From assembly GCF_000745345.1 (NCBI RefSeq), contig NZ_JQNR01000003.1, positions 248,001-312,000 of the forward strand: a stretch of 64,000 nt of DNA, in the 5' to 3' direction. Every line of letters starts with the position of its first letter. Within the stretch, counting starts at the first letter, position 1. The stretch comes from Actinacidiphila yeochonensis CN732 (GTDB lineage: Bacteria > Actinomycetota > Actinomycetes > Streptomycetales > Streptomycetaceae). Below the pieces are notes generated by a model. That model did not search any database and was not told where the DNA came from. It saw only the letters and a program-made list of their open reading frames with translations. A program made the translations under genes and the position numbers. Shown here piece after piece: positions 51,806 to 61,201 of the stretch.

Positions 51806-52800
51806 CGCAGGTCCTCCCGGATACGTTCGGCGCCGCGCAGCCGGGCCGGGGCGGCCCGCCGGTTCTCGGCGATCTCGTCCTCGGTGGGCAGTTCGGCGCC
51901 CCGGGTCAGCAGCCGCAGCCGCGGCTGGTACTGCTCGGGCACCACCGGCAGGCCGGGCGGCGCGGTCTGCGCGGCGCCGGCCCCCAGCACCTGCTTCACC
52001 AGCCGGTCCTCCAGCGAGTGGTAGGACAGCACGGCGATCCGGCCGCCCACCGCGAGGGCCGCGACCGCCGCGGGCACGGCCCGTTCCAGCACCGCCAGCT
52101 CGCCGTTGACCTCGATCCGCAGCGCCTGGAAGGTCCGCTTGGCGGGGTTGCCGCCGGTGCGCTTGGCGGCCTGCGGCAGCGCCTCCCGGATCAGCTCCAC
52201 CAGGCGGGCGCTGTTGGTGAAGGGCTCCCGCTGCCGCTCGCGGACCACCGCCTCGACGATCTTGCGGGCGAACTTCTCCTCACCGTAGGCGCGCAGCACC
52301 CGGACGAGGTCGCCGGGCGGGTACGTGTTGAGCACCTCGGCGGCGCTGATCCCGGTGGTCTGGTCCATCCGCATGTCCAGCGGGGCGTCGTGGGCGTAGG
52401 CGAAGCCGCGGTCGGCCTCGTCGAGCTGCATGGACGACACGCCGAGGTCGAAGAGCACGCCCTGGACGCTGGGCACGCCCAGCCGCTCCAGCACCTGCGG
52501 CATCTCGTCGTAGACGGCGTGCACGAGGGTGGCCCGGTCGCCGAAGGGCGTCAGGCGCTCACCGGCCAGCTTCAGGGCGGCCGGGTCCCGGTCCAGGCCG
52601 ATCAGCCGGCAGGCGGGGAAGGTGCGCAGCAGCGCCTCGCTGTGGCCGCCGAGCCCGAGGGTGGCGTCCACGACCACGGGGGCGGCCTGCGGTGGGGCGT
52701 CCCCCGTCGGGGTGAGGGCGGGCGCCAGCAGGTCGAGGCAGCGGCGCAGCATCACGGGGACGTGCCGCGGGGGCGGGGACGGGTCGGTCATGGTGCCCAT
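51802..52800 (-). CDS. rsmH: RsmH (MraW), 16S rRNA m4C1402 methyltransferase
   Basis: This 332-aa enzyme methylates N4 of C1402 in 16S rRNA. The family opener is HVPVML; the SAM motif is [14 protein letters not shown]. Also present: [43 protein letters not shown], and [16 protein letters not shown] 52800 is used, and ATG 52791 is an alternative three codons in. A gap of 674 bp separates it from mraZ. Confidence 0.97.
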   Translation of the reverse strand: MGTMTDPSPPPRHVPVMLRRCLDLLAPALTPTGDAPPQAAPVVVDATLGLGGHSEALLRTFPACRLIGLDRDPAALKLAGERLTPFGDRATLVHAVYDEMPQVLERLGVPSVQGVLFDLGVSSMQLDEADRGFAYAHDAPLDMRMDQTTGISAAEVLNTYPPGDLVRVLRAYGEEKFARKIVEAVVRERQREPFTNSARLVELIREALPQAAKRTGGNPAKRTFQALRIEVNGELAVLERAVPAAVAALAVGGRIAVLSYHSLEDRLVKQVLGAGAAQTAPPGLPVVPEQYQPRLRLLTRGAELPTEDEIAENRRAAPARLRGAERIREDLR

Positions 52801-53474
52801 TCCGGACGGTTCTCGGTCACTTCTCAGGACGGTGGTCGGTCGGTCGTGGTTGCGGTGGTGCTCGCGGTGCTGCGTGTCGGCCCCTCGGTTCGCGTCGGTA
52901 CGGCGCCCGACGGGCCGGTCGGCGCCCGCCGGCCCGCGCGGGTGTTCCGCGTACGGCCGCCCGCGGCCCGCCTGCGGCCTGCTTGCGTTCTTGCTGCGTG
53001 CATCGGTCGTGCTCGGTGGCCGTCCTCGGTGGTCGTCGGTCGTCCTCGGTGGTCGTCGGATCGTGCTCGGTGGCTGTCGATGCGCTCCGGGTGCGTTCCG
53101 ACGGTGGTGCGGACGTGCTCCGGGTCCGGCGTCCGTGTGCTGGTCCCAGTGTCGGGGGTGCCGTCCCGGATTCCCCCACCGGGCGGCGCTACGGCCGCTG
53201 GTGTCGCCGCGTCGCCGCGATCACGGCGCGGCCGCCTGCCCGGCGGCGGGGCCGCCGCCACGGGCGGGACGCGGGGCCTGGTCCCCGCCCGCTCGGGGAG
53301 AGCGCCCCTCTGGCACCGGGGAAGTGGGGCCAGCGGGAGGCCGGAGCGGGAGGAGGCCGGGTCGCGCGTCCCGCGCCCGCGTCCTCCCCCGGACGGCGTA
53401 GCGCGGGGGGACTCGGGGCGTGGGGTGCGACGGACGCCCGCGGGTGCCGCGGGGCACGGCAGGACGCGCCGGGC
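52801..53474. repeat. 674-bp mraZ-rsmH gap with tandem repeats
   Basis: No convincing gene on either strand. A 20-bp unit, CGTCCTCGGTGGTCGTCGGT, occurs at 53021-53040 and again with one change at 53041-53060. Shorter TCGTGCTCGGTGG copies flank it (53008-53020 and 53062-53074). The gap may hold a second promoter for rsmH onward or a long leader. Confidence 0.55.
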
Positions 53475-53915
53475 TCACGGTATGCCGGTCGGCACCTCCT
53501 CGGACAGGGCCGAAAAGGTGTCCTCCTGGGCCGCGAGGTAGCGCTCCCAGGCGTCCGCCGCCCAGATCTCCACGCGGGTGCCGGCACCGATCACCGCGAG
53601 GTCGCGGACCAGTCCGGCGTACTCGCGCAGCGGCTGCGGGACGGTGACCCGGCCCTGGCGGTCGGGCACCTCGTCGTGGGCCCCGGCGAAGAGCACCCGG
53701 GTGTAGTCGCGGGCGGCCTTGGAGCTCAGCGGGGCGGCGGCGAGCTGCTCGGTGGCGGCCCGGAACCCCTCCACCGGCCAGACGCACAGGCAGCGTTCGT
53801 GCCCGCGGGCCATGACCAGGCCGCCGGCCAGCGGCTCCCGGAAGCGGGCCGGCAGCACCAGGCGGTTCTTGTCGTCCAGTCGCGGGGTGTGCGTGCCGAG
53901 GAATCCCAGGTTCAC
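53475..53915 (-). CDS. mraZ: MraZ, dcw cluster transcriptional regulator
   Basis: This 146-aa protein has two SpoVT/AbrB-like MraZ repeats, [23 protein letters not shown] at the N-terminus and [20 protein letters not shown] near residue 80. It binds repeats upstream of its own gene and controls the division cluster. GTG 53915 has GGAGG with 6-bp spacing. First gene of the cluster, divergent from the carbonic anhydrase. Confidence 0.95.
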   Translation of the reverse strand: MNLGFLGTHTPRLDDKNRLVLPARFREPLAGGLVMARGHERCLCVWPVEGFRAATEQLAAAPLSSKAARDYTRVLFAGAHDEVPDRQGRVTVPQPLREYAGLVRDLAVIGAGTRVEIWAADAWERYLAAQEDTFSALSEEVPTGIP

Positions 53916-53924
53916 GGCACACCT

Positions 53925-53977
53925 CCACCAGACGGCACCACTTCGCGCCACTTTACTCCACCATGTTCCACCGTCAA
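53925..53977 (-). promoter_or_regulatory. mraZ promoter with four GTGG repeats at 10-bp spacing (MraZ box)
   Basis: On the minus strand GTGG occurs at 53968-53971, 53958-53961, 53948-53951 and 53938-53941, exactly 10 bp apart, and again at 53925-53928. A promoter overlaps them: -35 TTGACG (53972-53977), 16-bp spacer, -10 TAAAGT (53950-53955). Binding of MraZ to the repeats would cover the promoter, which fits autorepression. Confidence 0.8.
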
Positions 53978-54034
53978 CGGCCGTCCGGCTCGGGCGCGGC
54001 GCCGTCCGGGCCGCCGCTCGGATACCGTCGGAAC

Positions 54035-54610
54035 ATGTCGATATCTGCTGGACCCGCCGGGCCTGCCGAGAGCACCGCCGGGGCCCCCACCGCACCGTCC
54101 GTCACCGCCACCACCGCGTCCGTCACCGACGACCTGGTGGAGTCGAACGCCCGTTACGCCGCCGATTTCAGCGACCCGGGCATGGGCGCGGCGCCCGTGC
54201 GCCAGGTGGCCGTCGTGGCGTGCATGGACGCGCGGCTCGACCTGCACAAGGCGCTGGGACTGCGGCTCGGCGACTGCCACACCATCCGCAACGCGGGCGG
54301 CGTCGTCACCGACGACACCATCCGCTCGCTGGCGATCAGCCAGCGCGCGCTGGGCACCCGCTCGGTCGTGCTGATCCACCACACCAACTGCGGCATGCAG
54401 ACCATCACCGAGGAGTTCCGCTCCGAACTGGAGCGGGAGGTGGGGCAGCGGCCGACGTGGGCGGTGGAGTCGTTCACCGACATCGACCAGGACGTACGGC
54501 AGTCGATGGCACGGGTGCGGACCTCGCCGTTCCTGCCGCACACGGACGACGTGCGCGGCTTCGTCTTCGACGTGCACACCGGCCTGCTCCGCGAAATCAC
54601 GGACAAGTAA
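54035..54610 (+). CDS. Beta-class carbonic anhydrase
   Basis: The 191-aa protein belongs to the short beta-class, similar in form to mycobacterial Rv1284. Zinc ligands are Cys63 (ACMDARLD), His116 and Cys119 (IHHTNCGM), with the Asp65-Arg67 catalytic dyad. It interconverts CO2 and bicarbonate. The first 30 residues are Ala/Thr/Ser-rich. ATG 54035 follows a TACCGT hexamer by six bases with no Shine-Dalgarno, so it may be leaderless. Divergent from mraZ. Confidence 0.93.
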   Translation: MSISAGPAGPAESTAGAPTAPSVTATTASVTDDLVESNARYAADFSDPGMGAAPVRQVAVVACMDARLDLHKALGLRLGDCHTIRNAGGVVTDDTIRSLAISQRALGTRSVVLIHHTNCGMQTITEEFRSELEREVGQRPTWAVESFTDIDQDVRQSMARVRTSPFLPHTDDVRGFVFDVHTGLLREITDK

Positions 54611-54770
54611 CGGCGGGGAGTGACGCGGCCCTCCCCGTAAGGGAAGAATGCACCCTGCGGCACGACCCGCCGGTGGCGGACGTTGCCCGTTTGGGGAGGG
54701 CCCGGTCAAGGGATGACCGCGCCCCTGAGGGACCCTCCGCGGTCCCTAGGAACAGGCCGAGGAGCACTTG

Positions 54771-55834
54771 GTGACGACCTTTGACGCACGACCGAGCCTG
54801 AGCGATCTGACCGCGACCGCGGGCCGCGTGCGCCGCAGCGTGGAGAACGTGATCGAGGGCAAGCCGGAGGTCGTGCGGATCGCGCTGACCGTCCTGCTGG
54901 CGGAGGGCCACCTGCTGATCGAGGACGTGCCCGGTGTGGGCAAGACGATGCTGTCCAAGGCTCTGGCGCGGTCGATCGACTGCACCGTGCGGCGCATCCA
55001 GTTCACACCTGACCTGCTGCCGTCGGACATCACCGGGGTGAGCGTCTTCGACCAGCAGCAGCGGGACTTCGAGTTCAAGCCCGGGGCGGTCTTCGCGCAG
55101 ATCGTGGTGGGCGACGAGATCAACCGGGCGTCGCCCAAGACCCAGTCCGCGCTGCTGGAGTCGATGGAGGAGCGGCAGGTCACCGTCGACGGCACCACGT
55201 ACGAACTGCCCGACCCGTTCATGGTCATCGCCACCCAGAACCCGGTGGAGATGGAGGGCACCTACCCGCTGCCGGAGGCGCAGCGGGACCGCTTCACCGC
55301 CCGCGTCTCGGTGGGCTACCCCAGCCCCGAGGCCGAGTTGAAGATGCTGGACGTGCACGGCGGCACCTCGCCGCTGGACGACCTGCAGCCGGTCGCGCAC
55401 GCGCACGACATCGTCAAGCTGATCGAGGCGGTGCGCCAGGTGCACGTCTCCGAACCGGTGCGGCGCTACGCGGTGGCCGTGGTGGGCGCCACCCGCAACC
55501 ACCCCGACCTGCGGCTGGGCGCCTCACCGCGGGCCACCCTGCACCTGGTGCGGACCGCCCGCGCCTCCGCGGCCCTGGACGGCCGGGACTACGTGCTCCC
55601 CGACGACGTGCAGTCGCTGGCCTCCGCGGTGCTCGCCCACCGGCTGCTGCCGACCGCGCAGGCCCAGCTCAACCGGCGTACCCCCGAACAGGTGATCGCC
55701 GAGATCCTGCAGCGGGTACCGCTGCCGGACCCGTCGTCAGGCGCGGGCGGCGGGAACGGCGCCGCCCCGGCGCCGGCTGGCCGCAGCGGCCGGGCGGCGC
55801 GCCGCAGGCCATGCCGGACGCGCGGGGCCGTTGA
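54771..55834 (+). CDS. MoxR family AAA+ ATPase, with an apparent frame break in its tail
   Basis: AAA_3 ATPase: Walker A LIEDVPGVGKTML near residue 50, Walker B VVGDEINRASPK, sensor ATQNPVE, lid DRFTARVSVGYP. MoxR proteins act as chaperones with DUF58 partners. GTG 54771 has AGGAG six bases upstream. The frame is normal to GNGAAPAP near 55772, then becomes Arg-rich and runs on to 56096 inside the next gene. Adding one base near 55776 gives the natural tail WPQRPGGAPQAMPDARGR ending at TGA 55832-55834, which overlaps the next ATG as TGATG. Corrected length is about 354 aa. Confidence 0.9.
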
Positions 55835-57490
55835 TGCCCGCGCCCGGCCGGCCCGCGCCGGTCCCGCCTCCGCAACCCGGCCGGCCGCCGGCCGCGGCGC
55901 CCCGCCGCCGGGCCGGCCCCGGGGTACGGCCCCGCCAACCCGCCGGCGTACGGCCCCGGGTACCTGTCCGGGGCCGGCCAGGCCCCGCCGCCGGTGGCCG
56001 GGCCGGGCGCCCGGGCCGACGCCGAGGCCGAGGCCGACGCCGGCTCCGGCGGGGAGCGGCAGGGCTCGGGCTTCCGCCGCGCGCTGGGCGGCCTGACCAC
56101 CCGCGGCCGGTCCTTCGTGGCCGCCGGGCTGGCCGCCGCAGCCTGCTCCTACGTCCTGGGCCAGCCCGACCTGCTGCGGGTCGGGCTGCTGCTGGCGGTG
56201 CTGCCACTGGTGTCCGTGGCCGTCCTCTACCGCACCCGCTACCGGGTGGCGGGCAGCCGCCGGCTGGCTCCGTCGCGGGTGCCGGCCATGTCCGAGGCCC
56301 GCGTCCACCTGAGGGTGGACAACGTCTCCCGGATGCAGACCGGCCTGCTCATGCTCCAGGACCGCGTCCCGTACGTGCTCGGGCCGCGGCCGCGCTTCGT
56401 GCTGGACCGGGTGGAGCCGGGCGGCCACCGCGAGGTGTCCTACCGGGTCCGCTCGGACCTGCGCGGCCGCTATCCGCTGGGCCCGCTCCAACTGCGGCTG
56501 ACCGACCCGTTCGGCATGGTCGAGCTCACCCGCTCGTTCAGCGCCTACGACACCCTCACCGTCGTGCCCCGGGTGGAGCCGCTGCCGCCGGTGCGGCTGA
56601 ACGGCGAGTCCTCCGGCTACGGCGAGGGGCGCACCCGGGCGCTGGCGCTGGCCGGTGACGACGACATGATCCCGCGCGGCTACCGGCACGGCGACGACCT
56701 GCGGCGGGTGCACTGGCGCTCCACCGCGAAGTACGGCGAGCTGATGGTGCGCCGCGAGGAGCAGCCGCACCGGGCCCGCTGCACGGTCGTCCTCGACACC
56801 CGGCGGGACGCCTACTTCGGCGCCGGCCCGGACTCCGCCTTCGAGTGGGCGGTCTCCGGGGCGGCCTCCGTCTCCGCGCACATGCTGGAGCGCGGCTACG
56901 CGGTGCGGCTGCTCACCGACACCGGCAGCGGCGTGCCGGGCCCGGACGGCGGGGCCGGCATCGGCGACGCCGGCGACCTGGCCGGGCTGCTGCTGGACAC
57001 CCTCGCGGTGGTCGACCACTCCGAGGGCGAGTCGCTGGCGGCCGCCTGGGAGGCGCTGCGCTCGGCCAACGAGAGCCTGCTGGTGGGGTTCTTCGGCGAC
57101 GTCTACCGGGAGCAGGCGGCGGTCATCGCCCGGATGCGGCAGCGGGCCGGCAGCGCGGTCGCGTTCGTCATGGACAGCGACCACTGGCTGGCCCGGGAGA
57201 TCGGGGTGCGGCCGGGCGCGAAGGCAGCCGAGGAGGAGGGCGAGGACGCCGACAGCACGGGCAACGCGATGCGGCTGCTGCGCGAGTCCGGCTGGACGGT
57301 GGTGGAGGTCCACCCCGGTGACCGGCTGCCGGAACTGTGGCAGCGGGCGGACCGCCACCTCGGCGGCGACGGCGCCGGACCGGCCGGCCGGGCGGGAAAG
57401 CCGGGTCAGCCGTGGCAGCCGGCGCAGGGGCGGGGGCAGGCCGTGGCGGACGCACGGCGGGCAGGGCGCGGAGCGGGGGCGGCGGGATGA
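55834..57490 (+). CDS. DUF58 domain protein, MoxR partner, with an apparent frame break near its start
   Basis: The membrane-anchored DUF58 protein is about 551 aa corrected. A disordered Pro/Gly-rich N-terminus precedes two membrane segments (RSFVAAGLAAAACSYVLG and RVGLLLAVLPLVSVAVL). The DUF58 signature is RGYRHGDDLRRVHWRSTAKYGELMVRREE, in a VWA-like fold. ATG 55834 overlaps the moxR stop. Its frame must drop one base in the C4G4 run at 55917-55924 to give GYGPANPPAYGPGYL and join the main frame; otherwise the first usable start is GTG 55994, which still keeps all domains. Confidence 0.88.
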
Positions 57491-59874
57491 GCGGGCAGGC
57501 GCGGTTGACGGTGTGCGCGGCGGTGGCCGCGATGATGGCGGCGTTCTCGCTGCTGCCGCTGACCAGTGACAGCAAGTGGTACTTCCAGGCGCTGCTGATC
57601 GTGTGTCTGCAGGCCGCTGTCGGCGCCGTGGCGCGGCGGCTGCCGCTGGCCCGGCCGCTGACGGTGCTGGCGCAGGCGGTGGTGTCGCTGGTCGTGGTCA
57701 CCATGATCTTCGCCTCGGGCCAGGCCCTGGGCGGGATACTGCCGGGCCCGCTGGCCGTGGAGCACCTGAACCAGGTGCTCCAGGACGGCCTGACGGACGT
57801 CTCGAACTTCTCCATCCCCGCCCCCGTCACCCCCGGCATCCGCATCCTGCTGGTGGGCGGGGTGGTGCTGATCGCGCTCGCGGTCGACGCCATAGCGGTG
57901 ACGTACAACAGCGCGGCCCCGGCCGGGCTGCCGCTGCTGGCGCTGTACTCCGTGGCGGCCGGGCTGGCCGACGGCGGCAACGCCGACTGGCTGTACTTCC
58001 TGGTCGCGGCCGCCGGGTACATGGTGCTGCTGCTCGCCGAGGGCCGCGACCGGCTCTCGCGCTGGGGGCGGGTCTTCACCAGCGGCGCGCCCGGCTCCGG
58101 CCGGACCGCCTCGCGGGCGCCGCGCGGCGCCCGCGGCATCGGCGTGGTGGCGCTGGGCATCGCCCTGGTGGTGCCGGCCGCGCTGCCCTCGTTCAGCAGC
58201 GGCCTGGTGGACACCAGCGGGCACGGCGGCGGCATCGGCGGCCAGAGCGGGGGCGGCGCGGTCAACCTCGTCGCGGCCCTCCAGGACAACCTGAACCAGC
58301 CCGAGGACCACGAGGTCCTGCGCTACACCACCAACGCCTCGGACCCGTCCGGGATGTACCTGCGCATCGCCGCGCTGGACAGGTTCGACGGCAAGGCGTG
58401 GTCGCCGTCGAACCTGCCGACCGAGCCGGTGCCGGCGCTCCTGCCGCATCCGCAGGGCATGGCCGACTCCGTGGCCTACCGCTCGGTGAGCACGCAGGTG
58501 CAGGTGGACGCCGACTACGTCCAGGGGATACTGCCGGTGCCCTTCCCCGCGATGTCGGTGCAGGCGCCGGGCGCCTGGGTGTTCCAGCCCGAGGGCCGGA
58601 TGATCATCGGCCAGCACGGCCAGACCGCCGCCAGCGAGCGCTACACGGTCACCAGCATGGACGTGCGGCCGACGGCGGCCCAGCTCGCGGCGGCGCCCCG
58701 GGCCACCGGGGAGATCGCCCAGAAGTACACGCAGGTGCCCGGCTCGCTGCCGAAGATCGTCAAGCAGACCGCGCTCCAGGTGACGGCGAACGCCACCACC
58801 GACTACCAGCGGGCGGTGGACCTCCAGGCGTACTTCACCTCCGGCCAGTTCGTGTACAACACGCAGGCCAAGGCCGGCACCGGGGTGGACGCCATCGCGC
58901 GCTTCCTGAAGACGAAGGAGGGCTTCTGCGTCCACTTCGCCTTCACCATGGCCGCCATGGCCCGCACCCTGGGCATCCCGGCGCGGGTGGCGATCGGCTT
59001 CACCCCGGGCGAGGCCAGCGGCACCAACACCATGACGGTGGGCCTGAAGGACGCGCACGCCTGGCCGGAGCTGTACTTCGAGGGCATCGGCTGGACCCGG
59101 TTCGAGCCGACGCCCTACCGCGGCTCGGCCCCCTCGTACACGCAGTCGCAGACCCCCTCGGCCACGGGGGACCGCCCGGAGGCCGCCCCGCACAGCACGC
59201 AGGCGACCCCGACGGCCACCCCCACCCCCACCGACAGCTGCGCCCCCGAGCACGGCACTCCGGCCCCGCAGTGCGAGGCGGCGGCCGCGACCGGCGGCAC
59301 CGGTTCGGGTGGCGGGGGCGTCGGGCACGCCCCGCGGGACGCGCTGATCGCGCTGGCCGCGCTGCTGGTCCTGCTGCTGCCCGCCGTGCCCGCCCTGTGG
59401 CGGTCCCGGCTGCGCCGCAGACGGCTGGCCGCAGGACGCGGCGGGCCGGAGGCGGCGGCGCTGGCCGCCTGGCAGGAGCTGCTGGACAGCGGCTGGGACC
59501 ACGGCGTGCCGCCCGACGACTCGGAGACCCCGCGCCGGGCGGTGGCCCGCCTGGTGCGCGACGGCGGCCTGGAGGGGCCGGCGGCGCTGGCCGCGGAGTC
59601 GGTCGCCTCGGCCGTGGAGCAGAGCCTCTACGCGGCCCGGCCGCGCCCGGCCGACGGGCTCGCGGACGAGGTGCGGAAGGCCCGGGCGGGGCTGCGCGCC
59701 GCGGCGAGGCGCCGCACCCGGGTACGGGCGGTGGTGCTGCCGCGGACCTCGGTGCGGCTGGTGTGGGCGCTGTCGGCGCGGTGGCACGCGGGCACACGGC
59801 GGCTCCGCGACGTCTCCACCCGCGCGGCGGCGCCGGTTCGGCAGCGGCTGCGGCCCCGCCGCACTCCCGCGTAG
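57487..59874 (+). CDS. TgpA-like membrane transglutaminase
   Basis: The 795-aa protein has about six N-terminal membrane helices (residues 5-235), a large extracytoplasmic region with a transglutaminase-like core, and a final membrane helix (about 617-637) plus a DUF4129-like cytoplasmic tail. Catalytic residues: Cys481 (KEGFCVHFA), His524 (DAHAWPELYF), and Glu540 in FEPTP at the third position. ATG 57487 overlaps the DUF58 stop (ATGA, 57487-57490). The moxR-DUF58-transglutaminase trio is conserved; the substrate is unknown. Confidence 0.93.
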   Translation: MSGQARLTVCAAVAAMMAAFSLLPLTSDSKWYFQALLIVCLQAAVGAVARRLPLARPLTVLAQAVVSLVVVTMIFASGQALGGILPGPLAVEHLNQVLQDGLTDVSNFSIPAPVTPGIRILLVGGVVLIALAVDAIAVTYNSAAPAGLPLLALYSVAAGLADGGNADWLYFLVAAAGYMVLLLAEGRDRLSRWGRVFTSGAPGSGRTASRAPRGARGIGVVALGIALVVPAALPSFSSGLVDTSGHGGGIGGQSGGGAVNLVAALQDNLNQPEDHEVLRYTTNASDPSGMYLRIAALDRFDGKAWSPSNLPTEPVPALLPHPQGMADSVAYRSVSTQVQVDADYVQGILPVPFPAMSVQAPGAWVFQPEGRMIIGQHGQTAASERYTVTSMDVRPTAAQLAAAPRATGEIAQKYTQVPGSLPKIVKQTALQVTANATTDYQRAVDLQAYFTSGQFVYNTQAKAGTGVDAIARFLKTKEGFCVHFAFTMAAMARTLGIPARVAIGFTPGEASGTNTMTVGLKDAHAWPELYFEGIGWTRFEPTPYRGSAPSYTQSQTPSATGDRPEAAPHSTQATPTATPTPTDSCAPEHGTPAPQCEAAAATGGTGSGGGGVGHAPRDALIALAALLVLLLPAVPALWRSRLRRRRLAAGRGGPEAAALAAWQELLDSGWDHGVPPDDSETPRRAVARLVRDGGLEGPAALAAESVASAVEQSLYAARPRPADGLADEVRKARAGLRAAARRRTRVRAVVLPRTSVRLVWALSARWHAGTRRLRDVSTRAAAPVRQRLRPRRTPA

Positions 59875-59914
59875 GGCGACGGTCAGGGGCCGCCGGTCCG
59901 CCTTCCGGCCCGCT

Positions 59915-59952
59915 CCCCGGGGGCTGTCCTGGTTCCAGGGCAGCCCCCGGGG
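59915..59952 (+). terminator. Terminator of the moxR operon
   Basis: An 18-bp stem with one G-T pair (59915-59932 with 59935-59952) starts 40 bp after the transglutaminase stop. Confidence 0.8.
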
Positions 59953-59967
59953 CTGTTTCGGGGCCCC

Positions 59968-60018
59968 GGGCCGTCGAGTGCCGCGCCCCGGGGCGCGGGG
60001 CGCGGCACTCGACGGCCC
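59968..60018. repeat. 22-bp perfect inverted repeat
   Basis: Arms 59968-59989 and 59997-60018 are exact reverse complements around a 7-base loop. It follows a good terminator by 15 bp, so it is either a second, bidirectional terminator for the DUF3040 gene or an extragenic palindrome. The rest of 60019-60308 shows no gene. Confidence 0.8.
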
Positions 60019-60308
60019 CTCGGCGACGGGGCCCCTGAGCGGGCCCACCAGGCCCGAGGGCGGACGGGCGGGCCTTCGGCGCCACCCCGGACGGGCCCGG
60101 GGGCTGGGGCACGTCTGGGGCACGTCTGGAGGCCCCTGAGGGCGCTCCCGGCCGTGCCCGGGCCCGTTCGAGGCGAGGCGGCCGGGAGGCCGAGGGTCCG
60201 AGGAGCCGGGCCGGGCCCTTGCGGGTGCGAGGAGCCAGGCCGGGCATGCCGACGCCCCGGGGGCCGTCCTGGCCCGCCGGGGCGGTCGCGATCGAAAGGG
60301 GCGCGGCC

Positions 60309-60728
60309 CTACTGGCCCTGTTCGTCCCGGCGGCGCTGCCAGCGCTCCTCGATGCGGTCCATCATCGCGCGGCGCGGCTGCTGGCGCCGGCGCGCGCCGA
60401 ACCTCCTACCCATGTGCCCGGGCACCGCCGGCGGTGCCTGCTGCTGCTCCAGCGGACGCACCGCCCGCCGCCAACTGGTCACGGCGAGGACGGCGCAGAC
60501 GAGCATCACCAGGAAGCCGACCACGCCCAGCCACGCCTGCTCGACGACCATGGCACCCAGGAGCAGCCCGATCCCGCACACGAAACCGAGGACGGCGAGG
60601 TACACGCGCCGACGTGTGAACGTGCGCAGCCCGTTTCCCTCCAGCGCGGACGCGAATTTGGGATCTTCGGCGTAGAGCGCGCGCTCCATCTGCTCGAGCA
60701 TGCGCTGCTCATGCTCCGAGAGCGGCAC
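60309..60728 (-). CDS. DUF3040 family small membrane protein
   Basis: The 139-aa protein opens with the family motif PLSEHEQRMLEQMERALYAEDPKFASAL, has two membrane helices (about residues 42-62 and 66-86), and an Arg/Gln-rich cytoplasmic tail. DUF3040 is actinobacterial; the Streptomyces genomes I know have several, and no function is established. GTG 60728 has AGGAGG at 5-6 bp. Confidence 0.93.
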   Translation of the reverse strand: MPLSEHEQRMLEQMERALYAEDPKFASALEGNGLRTFTRRRVYLAVLGFVCGIGLLLGAMVVEQAWLGVVGFLVMLVCAVLAVTSWRRAVRPLEQQQAPPAVPGHMGRRFGARRRQQPRRAMMDRIEERWQRRRDEQGQ

Positions 60729-61105
60729 GGAGACCTCCTACTCGTCGGCCGCGCGGGGTCGCGGCCGGTCCGTCCTTTTCAGGATAGGCGGGAAACGCCT
60801 CCGTGAAACCCGCCCCAGTGCGCCAATCCGACGGGGCTGTCCTTCCCCGCCAGGCGTTACGTCATGCCAGCATACGGTCAGGAACAGCGCCGTGGGCGGC
60901 CTGTGGCGCAGTCCCGCCGCGAGGCGTCGCGGCGAGCCCGTGGGACGCGCCGCGGCAGCGGGCCCGTGACGCCCCGGCGGGCCCCGGCGAGGGGCGCGGG
61001 ACCGTCGCGGAGTCCGGCCTCCGGCGCGCCGGCGCGGGCGGCCGCACCGCCCGGCCGTCGGCCGATCCGGCCCTTCTGCCCCTCCGCCCGGTGAGCCCTT
61101 CGGCC
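60729..61105. other. Intergenic region upstream of DUF3040
   Basis: The gap 60729-61201 contains no gene I can support. It must hold the DUF3040 promoter near 60780-60850 (the least GC-rich part), and beyond it only G/C-rich sequence up to the hairpin at 61106. Confidence 0.4.
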
Positions 61106-61156
61106 CCTTCGGCGCGGCCCCGCCGCGCCCGGAGGTCCGAGGGGCCGCGCCGAAGG
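61106..61156 (-). terminator. Terminator of the methyltransferase gene
   Basis: A 16-bp perfect inverted repeat (61106-61121 with 61141-61156) with a 19-base loop lies 46 bp past the methyltransferase stop. Confidence 0.7.
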
Positions 61157-61201
61157 CACCGGCTGCGGCGGACGGGCACCAGCCGTACGGGCCCGGGAGG
61201 A

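Noticed and set aside
52817-53261. Overlapping minus-strand frames in the mraZ-rsmH gap
   Set aside because: Thr/Arg/Pro-rich products created by the tandem repeats, no good start signal and no domain.
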